Shown here piece after piece: positions 1 through 8,061 of a DNA stretch of 64,000 nucleotides. Every line of letters begins with the position of its first letter. The stretch's first letter is position 1. Source of the DNA: Bacteroidales bacterium. Its GTDB lineage: Bacteria; Bacteroidota; Bacteroidia; Bacteroidales; UBA932. The position numbers were made by a program, and so were the translations under genes. Location: contig JAFSXX010000016.1 in assembly GCA_017443845.1 (NCBI GenBank), positions 47,327 to 111,326 of the forward strand, written 5' to 3'. The notes under the pieces are model-generated. The model was given only the letters and a program-made list of their open reading frames with translations. It had not been told where the DNA came from and made no database searches.

Positions 1-1
1 C

Positions 2-2341
2 GAGAAGAGACGCCAGGGATACGATGTCAACATCCTGAGCCCCAATGACTCACAGACCCGCCGCCTGGAGCAGATCCTCAGGGACATAGGCTCCGGAATG
101 CGTCCCGATTTCATCCCCGTCTCGCTGCACGAGGGATATGTGGACAAAGAGGCTAAAAAGTGCTTCTATACCGACCACCAGATATTCGAACGCTACCACA
201 AGATCCGCATCCGCCGCCAGGTGGAGCGGAGCGAGAGGCTGACAATAAACGAACTGAACTCCTTCCAGATAGGCGACTATATAGTCCATATCGACCACGG
301 AGTGGGCCGCTTCGGAGGTCTGGTCAAAACCAGGGTCGGCGACAAGGTCCAGGAGTCCATAAAGCTGGAATACAGGGACGGAGACGTCATTTTCGTGCCC
401 GTTTCGGGAATCCACAGGATATCCAAATACAAATCCCGCGACGGAGAGCCGCCGCGCATCTACAAACTGGGATCGAAGGCGTGGGAGAATCTCAAGAACT
501 CCACGAAGGCCAAGGTAAAGGATATAGCGCAGGATCTGATAAAGCTCTACAGCGAGCGGCAGCAGTCGCGCGGATTCGCCTTCTCGGCCGATACCTATCT
601 CCAGCAGGAGCTCGAATCCTCCTTCTTCTTCGAGGATACCCCCGACCAGCAGAAGGCCACCGCCGCCATCAAGGAGGATATGGAGAGCGTCCACCCGATG
701 GACCGCCTGATATGCGGCGACGTGGGATTCGGAAAGACGGAACTGGCAATCAGGGCCGCCTTCAAGGCGGCCTGCGACGGCAAGCAGGTGGCCGTCCTGG
801 TCCCGACGACCATACTCGCGCTCCAGCATTACCGCACATTCTCGGAGCGCCTGAAAGACTTCCCGTGTACCATTGACTATATCAGCCGCCTGCGGAGCGC
901 CAAAGAGATAAAGGAGATCCAGCAGCGGCTCAAAGAGGGCAAGATAGACATAATAATAGGAACCCACCGGCTGATAAACAAGAAGATAGAGTTCAAGGAC
1001 CTGGGGCTCCTGATCATCGACGAGGAGCAGAAGTTCGGCGTTACGGCTAAGGAGCGCCTCAGGCAGCTCAAGGCCTCGGTGGATACCCTTACCCTCACCG
1101 CGACCCCCATCCCGCGCACCCTGCAGTTCTCGCTCCTGGGAGCGCGCGACCTCTCCATCATCAACACCCCGCCGCCCAACCGCCTTCCGGTCTATACGGA
1201 GGTCATCCCCTTCGAGGACGACGCCGTGGCGGAGATCATCTCCAGGGAGATGGAGCGCGGAGGGCAGGTCTTCTTCGTCCATAACAAGATAGAGGACATC
1301 AATTCGGTATATGACATCCTGCACCGCATCGTACCCGAGGCCGAGATCTGCATAGCCCACGGCCGGATGGAACCCGAGGTGCTGGAAAAGAAGATAATAG
1401 ACTTCATAGACGGGGAATACGACATACTGCTCTCCACCTCTATAATGGAGAACGGCATCGACATTCCCAACGCCAATACGATAATCATCAACCAGGCGCA
1501 GAAATTCGGCCTCTCCGACCTGCATCAGCTGCGCGGCCGCGTCGGAAGGAGCAACGTCAAGGCATATTGTTACCTCATCGTGCCCCCGATGGCGAGCCTC
1601 ACCGAGGACGCCCGCAGGAGGATCCGGGCCATCGAGGCCTTCTCCGACCTGGGCAGCGGATTCAACATCGCGATGCAGGATCTCGACATCCGCGGAGCGG
1701 GCAACCTCCTTGGGGCCGAGCAGAGCGGTTTCATAGCCGAGATGGGCTTCGAAACCTATATGCGCATCCTCAACGAGGCGATGGCCGAGCTGCCGGCCAC
1801 CATCCGGGCCGAGGAGGAGAACAACCGGGAGCACCAGATGAAGCAGTCCAGGATGCCGGTGCTGCCCAAGAGTTTCATAGGCACGATAGACACCCAGGTG
1901 GACACCGACCTCGAGGTCCTCATACCCGACGACTATGTCAATGTGCAGTCGGAGAAGATAAGGCTCTACAAGGAACTCGACACGATGTCGCAGGATTCCG
2001 AGCTGGAGCGCTTCAAGAAGGAGGCGGAGGACCGTTTCGGCCCCATTCCTCCGCAGCTCGAAGAGCTGATGGACGTAGTCCGTCTCCGCCGCGAGGCGCA
2101 GGCGATGGGTATCGAGAAGGTCGTTCTGAAGAACGGGATAATGCTGTGCTACTTTGTCTCAAACCAGATGTCGCCGTTCTATTCGAGCGACGTTTTCGAG
2201 AAATTGCTGGTCAATATCCAGAAGTACGGAAGCCGGTTCCAGATGAAGGAAAGCAACGGCAAGTTATACTTCAAGGTAGAAAACGTGGAAAGCGTAAAAC
2301 AGGCCGTAGGGCGCCTCGTACTGCTTTCCGAAGGCATTTGA
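2..2341 (+). CDS. mfd: Transcription-repair coupling factor Mfd, 3' part (5' end outside window)
   Basis: DNA translocase that removes RNA polymerase stalled at lesions and recruits UvrA for transcription-coupled repair. The frame is open from base 2, so the Met at 98 is internal; about 779 residues are visible of a protein usually near 1100, so the UvrB-like N-terminus is missing. The RNA-polymerase-interacting domain begins near FQIGDYIVHIDHGVGRFGG. The helicase motor follows: Walker A GDVGFGKTE, Walker B-like IDEEQKFGV, TATPIPRTL and the RecG/Mfd-type QLRGRVGRS motif. A C-terminal D7-type domain ends the protein at TGA 2339-2341. No terminator is obvious before the next promoter. Identification is firm from motif order; only the truncation by the window edge is abnormal. 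Confidence 0.97.
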   Translation, partial: EKRRQGYDVNILSPNDSQTRRLEQILRDIGSGMRPDFIPVSLHEGYVDKEAKKCFYTDHQIFERYHKIRIRRQVERSERLTINELNSFQIGDYIVHIDHGVGRFGGLVKTRVGDKVQESIKLEYRDGDVIFVPVSGIHRISKYKSRDGEPPRIYKLGSKAWENLKNSTKAKVKDIAQDLIKLYSERQQSRGFAFSADTYLQQELESSFFFEDTPDQQKATAAIKEDMESVHPMDRLICGDVGFGKTELAIRAAFKAACDGKQVAVLVPTTILALQHYRTFSERLKDFPCTIDYISRLRSAKEIKEIQQRLKEGKIDIIIGTHRLINKKIEFKDLGLLIIDEEQKFGVTAKERLRQLKASVDTLTLTATPIPRTLQFSLLGARDLSIINTPPPNRLPVYTEVIPFEDDAVAEIISREMERGGQVFFVHNKIEDINSVYDILHRIVPEAEICIAHGRMEPEVLEKKIIDFIDGEYDILLSTSIMENGIDIPNANTIIINQAQKFGLSDLHQLRGRVGRSNVKAYCYLIVPPMASLTEDARRRIRAIEAFSDLGSGFNIAMQDLDIRGAGNLLGAEQSGFIAEMGFETYMRILNEAMAELPATIRAEEENNREHQMKQSRMPVLPKSFIGTIDTQVDTDLEVLIPDDYVNVQSEKIRLYKELDTMSQDSELERFKKEAEDRFGPIPPQLEELMDVVRLRREAQAMGIEKVVLKNGIMLCYFVSNQMSPFYSSDVFEKLLVNIQKYGSRFQMKESNGKLYFKVENVESVKQAVGRLVLLSEGI

Positions 2342-2376
2342 GAGAGAAAACGCAAGCGGCACAATGTTTGAATAAA

Positions 2377-2408
2377 TTTGTAAACAACCGCTAAAAATCA
2401 CATATTTG
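2377..2408 (+). promoter_or_regulatory. Bacteroidota-type promoter for the outer-membrane barrel gene
   Basis: TTTG at 2377-2380 and CATATTTG at 2401-2408, separated by 20 bp. The second box matches the TAnnTTTG consensus in its TTTG half only. It lies 19 bp before the start codon at 2428. Confidence 0.45.
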
Positions 2409-2427
2409 CACTCCTAAAAAAAGAGAT

Positions 2428-3744
2428 ATGAAATTTCTGAGACCGATAACAGCCGTTGCGATACTGATGCTCCTCCCTCTTTTCGGGGCGAAGGCACAGA
2501 ACTCTACGGCCGACACGGGGTACAGCCCGTACTCGATTTTCGGCATAGGAGACCTCGCTAAAAGCGGTTCCGCATACAATGCGTCGATGGGCGGCATAGG
2601 CATCGGCGACAGGAATATAAGATATATCAACTACCTCAACCCCGCCGCGGTAACAGCCCGCCAGACGAAGTCCTTCATGATGGATTTCGGCGTGAGGCAG
2701 AACAATGTCTATTATGCGGCCCGTCCTGCCGGATCGGAGAATACCCTCCACTCCGCCAACAATGTCTTCAACATGGACCATATCGTCCTCTCCTTCCCTA
2801 TCTGGAAGAGTTCCGCCTTCAAGTTCGGCATCACGCCCTACAGCAGCACCGGATACAGGTTCCGGACCAGGGAGGGCCGCGACGAGCTCGTCTCCGAGAT
2901 GGGGGATATCGAGTATTACCAGCTCGGCCAGGGCGGCGTATCGAAGGCCTTCTTCGGAGCCGGCGCGACCTTCTTCAAGCGTCTGAGCATCGGAGTTGAC
3001 GGAGAGTATCTCTTCGGAAACATAACCCGCTACACGGCGGCATCCTTCAATACCTCCTCGTCGTACCGTTCGATCAACTCCGGTTGGAATTATACCCTTC
3101 ACGGCCTAGGAGCCAAGTTCGGACTGCAGTACGAGCAGCCTCTGGGCAAGAAACTGGTGGCGACGGTAGGAGCCACCTACAGCCTCGCGGCCAAAGTGGG
3201 AGGAGAGGTGAACCGTTTCGCATACGGAGTCCACGGCTCCTCTTCCGATACCATAGTGAACACGACGACCAAGCTCGACGGATATGAGATTCCGGCCGAA
3301 CTGGGAGTCGGCTTCACCCTCCGCGCCAAGGACGAATCCTGGATGTTCGGATTCGACTACACCGACCAGGACTGGACCAGGAGCGTCATCGACGCGGCTC
3401 CCGGAACGGGTTTCTCCCCCGCCCGCACAAGGGCATTCAGGGGCGGATTCGAATTCACTCCCAACCGGTACGATATGCGCTACTTCCTCAAGCACATAAC
3501 CTATCGCGCCGGAGCATATCACGAACTCTCATATTATTCATTCAATGGCTATCAAGTGGCGGCGACAGGCATAACGCTCGGATTCTCGATACCTGTGTTC
3601 AGGTATTTCAATTCCGTCAACTTCGCCCTCGACCTCGGCCAGAGAGGCTCCCTGACCGATAATCTTGTCCGCGAACGGTATTTCAAGTTCACCGTTTCGT
3701 TCGCCCTCCACGACATCTGGTTCCTGAAACCGATGTACGAATAG
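2428..3744 (+). CDS. Outer-membrane beta-barrel protein of unknown function
   Basis: 438 residues with a clear signal peptide (about residues 1-23, cleavage near GAKA/QN). The mature part is rich in alternating aromatic and polar stretches with many glycines, as in 14-stranded FadL/PorV-like barrels; it opens with a conserved-looking segment YSPYSIFGIGDLAKSG, a type common in Bacteroidota barrel proteins found beside lptC. It has its own promoter and is followed 46 bp later by a TPR protein and then lptC, so a role at the outer membrane during envelope assembly is plausible. The substrate cannot be told from sequence. A FadL-like transporter or a PorV-like secretion accessory are the alternatives. 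Confidence 0.7.
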   Translation: MKFLRPITAVAILMLLPLFGAKAQNSTADTGYSPYSIFGIGDLAKSGSAYNASMGGIGIGDRNIRYINYLNPAAVTARQTKSFMMDFGVRQNNVYYAARPAGSENTLHSANNVFNMDHIVLSFPIWKSSAFKFGITPYSSTGYRFRTREGRDELVSEMGDIEYYQLGQGGVSKAFFGAGATFFKRLSIGVDGEYLFGNITRYTAASFNTSSSYRSINSGWNYTLHGLGAKFGLQYEQPLGKKLVATVGATYSLAAKVGGEVNRFAYGVHGSSSDTIVNTTTKLDGYEIPAELGVGFTLRAKDESWMFGFDYTDQDWTRSVIDAAPGTGFSPARTRAFRGGFEFTPNRYDMRYFLKHITYRAGAYHELSYYSFNGYQVAATGITLGFSIPVFRYFNSVNFALDLGQRGSLTDNLVRERYFKFTVSFALHDIWFLKPMYE

Positions 3745-3757
3745 ACGAAATAATCAC

Positions 3758-3765
3758 TAACTTTG
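3758..3765 (+). promoter_or_regulatory. Promoter -7 element (TAACTTTG) with unusual Shine-Dalgarno site
   Basis: TAACTTTG fits TAnnTTTG exactly and lies 25 bp before the ATG at 3791. No good TTTG is seen 19-21 bp upstream. The start is also preceded by AAAGGAG (3776-3782), a Shine-Dalgarno-like sequence that most genes in this window lack. Confidence 0.5.
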
Positions 3766-3790
3766 AACGATTTTTAAAGGAGATAATAAA

Positions 3791-5101
3791 ATGAAAAAAG
3801 CAGCAGTTATTCTTTTGGCGTTCATTCTCGCAGTTCCGACGTTCGCCCAGGGCAAATTCGGAGCCGACAGTGCAGAGTGCATCAAGTACCTCTCGTACTA
3901 TTCCGAGCTGATGAAGCAGAACAATATCCAGGAGGCCACCCCGTTCTGGAGGCAGGCCATATCCCTCTGCCCTCCTACGGCTAACCAGAACCTGCTCATC
4001 AACGGAACCAAGATCCTCCGCAACGAGATCAACCAGAACCGCCGCAACCCCGAGCGTTACAAGGAACTCGTCGATTCGTTGCTGATGCTGCACGACGTAC
4101 GCGCCGAGTACTACCCCAAGTACTATAACTCAACGCTCAACAATAAGGCAATCGACGTTATCAACTATTGCAAGTTCGATAAGAAGCTCAGCTACGAAAC
4201 GCTTTCGAAGATCGTAAATGACATCAAGTCGGCCTGCTCACCCGTGGTTTACGTCAATTATATGCAGGTTGCATCCGACCTCTACAAGGAGGGAACCATC
4301 AGCCCCGACGATGTGATGCAGACCTACACCAACCTCGCGGACTATATGGATACCAACACCAATCCCGACATCGCTTCCGCGAAGGCGGCGGTCGAGCAGA
4401 TCCTCATCGACAGCGGCGTGGCATCCTGCGAAAACCTCGTAGAGCTCTATACTCCCAGGTATGAGGCAGGCTCAACCGACAAGAATCTCCTTTCGGGTAT
4501 GGTCAAGATGCTCACCAAGTCGGAGTGCTACGATTCGGATCTCTACCTCAAGGCAGTCGAGTCGCTCAACGCCGTCGATCCCAGCCGTGAGTCGGCATAC
4601 TTCCTCTACAAGCTCTACTCCTCCAAGGACAGGAACGACGAGGCAGCAGACGCACTCTCGAAGGCGATCAGCATGATCGACACCAACGATCCCGCGAACA
4701 AGGGCATCCTCGGCGACTACACCCTCGAGCTCGCAACCTTCTACTTCAAGAAGTGCGGCAAGAACGCAGCGGCTGTCAACGTGGCCAAGACCATTCCCGA
4801 GATCAACCCCGCCCTCACCGGCAAGGCATACCTGCTCATCGGTACCATCTGGGGTTCGCAGAAGTGCTACGGCAACGAGGTCGAGTCCCGCGCTCCCTTC
4901 TGGGTGGCCGTCGATTATATGATCAAGGCCAAGAATGCCGACCCTTCGCTCGCCGACGAGGCGGACGGACTTGCAGCACAGTACCGCAGGTACTTCCCCC
5001 AGCAGGCAGAGGCCTTTATGTATGATGTTACTGACGGTTCGTCGTACCGCGTAAACTGCGGCGGCCTTTCCGAGCTCACGACCGTCCGTACCAACAAGTA
5101 A
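3791..5101 (+). CDS. Secreted TPR-repeat protein
   Basis: 436 residues. Signal peptide at residues 1-19 (cleaved after TFAQ or nearby), then helical repeats with TPR spacing: one near SYYSELMKQNNIQEATPFWRQA and several between residues 200 and 360. TPR arrays bind other proteins, so this is probably a periplasmic or outer-membrane scaffold rather than an enzyme. It lies between a barrel protein and lptC, whose GTG start is 2 bases after this stop, so it is probably co-transcribed with lptC. A Shine-Dalgarno-like AAAGGAG precedes the start. The partner is unknown, and no catalytic motif is visible. Confidence 0.75.
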   Translation: MKKAAVILLAFILAVPTFAQGKFGADSAECIKYLSYYSELMKQNNIQEATPFWRQAISLCPPTANQNLLINGTKILRNEINQNRRNPERYKELVDSLLMLHDVRAEYYPKYYNSTLNNKAIDVINYCKFDKKLSYETLSKIVNDIKSACSPVVYVNYMQVASDLYKEGTISPDDVMQTYTNLADYMDTNTNPDIASAKAAVEQILIDSGVASCENLVELYTPRYEAGSTDKNLLSGMVKMLTKSECYDSDLYLKAVESLNAVDPSRESAYFLYKLYSSKDRNDEAADALSKAISMIDTNDPANKGILGDYTLELATFYFKKCGKNAAAVNVAKTIPEINPALTGKAYLLIGTIWGSQKCYGNEVESRAPFWVAVDYMIKAKNADPSLADEADGLAAQYRRYFPQQAEAFMYDVTDGSSYRVNCGGLSELTTVRTNK

Positions 5102-5103
5102 AA

Positions 5104-5754
5104 GTGTCAGCAGACATAAAACATATTCTCAGTGTTATAGCCGCCGCAAGTGCGGCTATAATGCTGTTATCATCCTGCAAGGAAGAGGAGACGGGTGAGA
5201 CCCTGGATACGAACAAGATCCCGACCCAGGTGGTCCGCGACATGTCTTTCACACAGTCCGACAAGGGTTATATCCAGCTCCGGATGGAATCTCCCAAGAT
5301 GGAGCATTTCCAGTACAGCGAAGATTCCCAGGAGAAGTCGTACGACCTCTATTCCGACGGCTTCCACGTGGATATCTATACCCCCGACGGGGCCCTCGAG
5401 ACCGAGATCAATTCCAAGCAGGCAAAACACGAGACGACATCCGGAAAAGAGTCGTGGAGCGCCTTCGGCGACGTGGTAATAATCAACCATATCAAGCAGG
5501 AGCGGGTCGAATCGGACACCGTTTACTGGGACCGCGCCAAGGAAAAGATCCATACCGACTGCTATGTAAAGATAACATCTCCCCAGGGAGTGATGCAGGG
5601 GTATGGCCTGGATTCCGACGAGAGGGCACGTCACGCGGTGATACTCAAACCGTTCGACTCTTATTCGGTGATGCGCGATTCGACCGACGTCGAGGAGCCC
5701 CTTGATTCGTTGAATTTTATAGGACCGCGCGTGCAACGTTTTGGTTCAAAATAG
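5104..5754 (+). CDS. lptC: LPS export periplasmic protein LptC (lipoprotein form)
   Basis: 216 residues from a GTG start, chosen because it follows the TPR stop by 2 bases and gives a complete lipoprotein signal (hydrophobic run ending LLSSC, Cys about residue 25). E. coli LptC is membrane-anchored by a helix; Bacteroidota versions are often lipoproteins. The LptC/OstA fold is seen as beta-rich repeats: YDLYSDGFHVDIYTPDGALE, WSAFGDVVI and VMQGYGLDSDE. LptC passes lipopolysaccharide from the LptBFG transporter to LptA. The neighbours (outer-membrane barrel, TPR protein, PpiD chaperone) fit an envelope-assembly block. The call is good for the family; a distant LptA-like paralogue is the alternative. 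Confidence 0.85.
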   Translation: MSADIKHILSVIAAASAAIMLLSSCKEEETGETLDTNKIPTQVVRDMSFTQSDKGYIQLRMESPKMEHFQYSEDSQEKSYDLYSDGFHVDIYTPDGALETEINSKQAKHETTSGKESWSAFGDVVIINHIKQERVESDTVYWDRAKEKIHTDCYVKITSPQGVMQGYGLDSDERARHAVILKPFDSYSVMRDSTDVEEPLDSLNFIGPRVQRFGSK

Positions 5755-5776
5755 CATCTACTTATAGATTTTTGAT

Positions 5777-5784
5777 TACTTTTG
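5777..5784 (+). promoter_or_regulatory. Promoter -7 element (TACTTTTG) upstream of the PpiD-like gene
   Basis: Perfect TAnnTTTG box 32 bp before the ATG at 5817. A TTTG occurs at 5740-5743, but the spacing of 33 bp is too long for a normal pair, so the upstream box is not assigned. Confidence 0.5.
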
Positions 5785-5816
5785 CAGTTCGAAAAAATCA
5801 CTAAAAACTAAACTAT

Positions 5817-7868
5817 ATGGCGGTATTAGAGAAAATCCGTGTAAAATTCGGGGTTTTGATAACGATCCTTGTCGCTCTTGCCCTGTTGTCCTTTATCCTT
5901 GATCCATCTACCCTGAGGAACTTCGTGCAGATGGCATCCAACGACAACAAAGTCGGAGAGATGGCGGGAAAATCCATTACATACAAAGATTTCTACGAAG
6001 AGTACGACCATTTCAGCAAGCTTGCTGAGATGACCGGCCAGCGTGTCAACGATGAAGAGGCCCAGAAGGGTCTCCGCGACGCCGCTTGGCAGGAGATGTT
6101 CGACGAGAACGTGTTCCTTCCCAGGGCAGCCAAGGCCGGCCTGTTCGTCTCCAACCAGGAGATGTACGACCTCACCCAGGGTGCTTCCATCTCCCCCGTC
6201 CTGGCTCAGCAGGGAATGTTCGCCGACCAGAACGGCAACTTCAACCGCGCTGCCCTCGCACAGTTCGTCCAGAACATAGACGCTGACGAGACCGGCAACA
6301 CCGGCGCTTACTGGAACTTCCTCGAGTCGACTGTTTACAAGTCGCAGCTCTACAACAAATACGCTTCCCTTCTCCAGGCTTCGTGCCTCCAGACCAATGC
6401 CGAGAAGGAGCTTGCTATGAAGTGGAACAACGTCACTTCTGACGTCGATTTCGTAATGGTGCCCGTCGGCTTCGAAACCGACACCACCATCGCGGTTTCG
6501 AAAGAGGAGATCAACGCGTACTTCAATGCGCGCAAGGATATGATGACCCAGCCCGCCAACCGCGACATCCGTTACGTGATGCTCGAGGTCGAGCCTTCAA
6601 AGGAGGACTATGACGAGACCAGGGTCAAATTCAACGAGCTCTACGACGAGTTCACCACCGCTGAGAACCTCAAGAATTTCGTGGCCCTCAATTCGGACGC
6701 GAAACTCGATACCTATTATTATAAGGAGTCCCAGCTCAACAATAACCCCGAGTTCAAGGCTATCTTCAACAGCAACGACGCCACCAGCGCCATGCACGAG
6801 GAGGAGAACTCCTTCCAGGCAGCACGCGTGCTCGACCGTCGCCAGATGGCCGACTCGGCTCACGTCTATTATGCGATGTTCCCCCTCGACCAGGAGGCAA
6901 CAGCCGACTCTCTCGTCAATGTGCTCCGCCGCAGCGGGCTCACTTCCGATATGACAGAACTTGGCTGGTTCACCCAGGAGGCAGCAGCGGCGAGCGGACT
7001 CAACGACTTCGTTCCCGTCCTCTGGTCGGCCGACAAGGCGATGAAGGTCAAGATGACCACGGCCCAGGCCTGGTTCGTGCTCTATACCGCAGAGCGTACC
7101 CGTCCCTCTACCAAGGTCCAGTTCGCGACCCTCGTCAAGAACGTGCTTCCTTCGGAATCCACCTACCGCGACTATCTGATGCGCGCTACCGAGATCTCCG
7201 ACAAGACCGGCGGTGACGCCCGCAAGCTCGCCGAGGTCGCAGAGGAAGAAAAACTCACCGTTGTTCCCGTAACCCATCTTACCGAGGATACCCGCCGCGT
7301 AGGTGCCTGCGAGAACGCACGCGAGCTCGTCCGCTGGGTCTTTGACAAGAAGACCAAACGCGGAAGCGTATCGGATGTCATCATCGTCGATAACAAATAT
7401 TATTTCGTAGCAGCCGTCGACCGTATCCGCAAGGAGGGTAAGATGGATGTCCGCGACATCGCAAGCGATATCCGCGGTATCCTCGCAACCGAGAAGAAGC
7501 TCGAGGCAATGAAGGCCGACGCGGCTTCGAAGATCCAGGGCTGCAAGACTATGGAAGAGGTGGCCGAGGCTCTCGGCACCACGGTCAGCCACAACGACGG
7601 AGTCTCTTTCGGCTCGCAGTTCCAGCAGCTTGACAACAAGTTCGTGGGAGCCATCGCAAATGCGGAAGAAGGCAAGATCTGCGGTCCGGTCGCAGGCGAT
7701 ATCGGAGTCTATGTGTTCCAGGTGGCCAAGAAGAACGAGGGTTCGTTCTTCACCGAGGCGGATGCCAAATCCGCTGTGGCGCAGAAGGGTTCATACGCTG
7801 CGAATATACTCCAGTCGGTGCTCGTCGACGAGGCTGATGTGAAGGATTATAGGGCTAGATTTTTTTAA
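5817..7868 (+). CDS. ppiD: PpiD/SurA-type membrane-anchored periplasmic chaperone
   Basis: 683 residues. One N-terminal membrane helix (residues about 13-29, VLITILVALALLSFILDPS) anchors the protein in the inner membrane with the bulk in the periplasm. A SurA-N/PpiD-type helical chaperone region follows (VGEMAGKSITYKDFYEEYDHF onward), then a parvulin-like segment near residues 340-440 starting at ADSAHVYYAMF, and a second folded region to the C-terminus. Conserved parvulin catalytic residues are not evident, as in many PpiD proteins. It assists folding of exported and outer-membrane proteins. Length and domain order match Bacteroidota PpiD. A long AT-rich gap separates it from the next gene, which has its own strong promoter. 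Confidence 0.88.
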   Translation: MAVLEKIRVKFGVLITILVALALLSFILDPSTLRNFVQMASNDNKVGEMAGKSITYKDFYEEYDHFSKLAEMTGQRVNDEEAQKGLRDAAWQEMFDENVFLPRAAKAGLFVSNQEMYDLTQGASISPVLAQQGMFADQNGNFNRAALAQFVQNIDADETGNTGAYWNFLESTVYKSQLYNKYASLLQASCLQTNAEKELAMKWNNVTSDVDFVMVPVGFETDTTIAVSKEEINAYFNARKDMMTQPANRDIRYVMLEVEPSKEDYDETRVKFNELYDEFTTAENLKNFVALNSDAKLDTYYYKESQLNNNPEFKAIFNSNDATSAMHEEENSFQAARVLDRRQMADSAHVYYAMFPLDQEATADSLVNVLRRSGLTSDMTELGWFTQEAAAASGLNDFVPVLWSADKAMKVKMTTAQAWFVLYTAERTRPSTKVQFATLVKNVLPSESTYRDYLMRATEISDKTGGDARKLAEVAEEEKLTVVPVTHLTEDTRRVGACENARELVRWVFDKKTKRGSVSDVIIVDNKYYFVAAVDRIRKEGKMDVRDIASDIRGILATEKKLEAMKADAASKIQGCKTMEEVAEALGTTVSHNDGVSFGSQFQQLDNKFVGAIANAEEGKICGPVAGDIGVYVFQVAKKNEGSFFTEADAKSAVAQKGSYAANILQSVLVDEADVKDYRARFF

Positions 7869-7907
7869 CAAGTTATTAACAAAAAACTGAAATAAAAGAG
7901 CTAAAAT

Positions 7908-7938
7908 TTTGACGAAAAGGAAAAAATCCCTATATTTG
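7908..7938 (+). promoter_or_regulatory. Strong consensus Bacteroidota promoter for the coiled-coil lipoprotein
   Basis: TTTG at 7908-7911 and TATATTTG at 7931-7938 with 19 bp between them, a full match to the phylum consensus. It leaves an untranslated leader of roughly 115 nt before the ATG at 8062. Confidence 0.85.
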
Positions 7939-7963
7939 GCCCTAAGAACTATAGTGCACCCAA

Positions 7964-7988
7964 GCGTATTTTTAGGATAAAAATGCGC
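7964..7988 (+). promoter_or_regulatory. Hairpin in the 5' untranslated leader
   Basis: GCGTATTTTT (7964-7973) pairs with AAAAATGCGC (7979-7988) across a 5-base loop: ten pairs, one of them G-U. It sits about 20 nt into the transcript. There is no T-tract after it, so it looks like an mRNA-stabilising or regulatory stem rather than a terminator. Confidence 0.5.
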
Positions 7989-8061
7989 TTCTGTGTGCGT
8001 TTGAAGCGGAAAACTATTTTTAATGTTTAACCAAAATACAAAACACTTAACAATTTTTTTT

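Noticed and set aside
50..1834. Open frame opposite mfd
   Set aside because: The plus strand is an unambiguous Mfd with helicase motifs; the antisense frame has no recognisable content.
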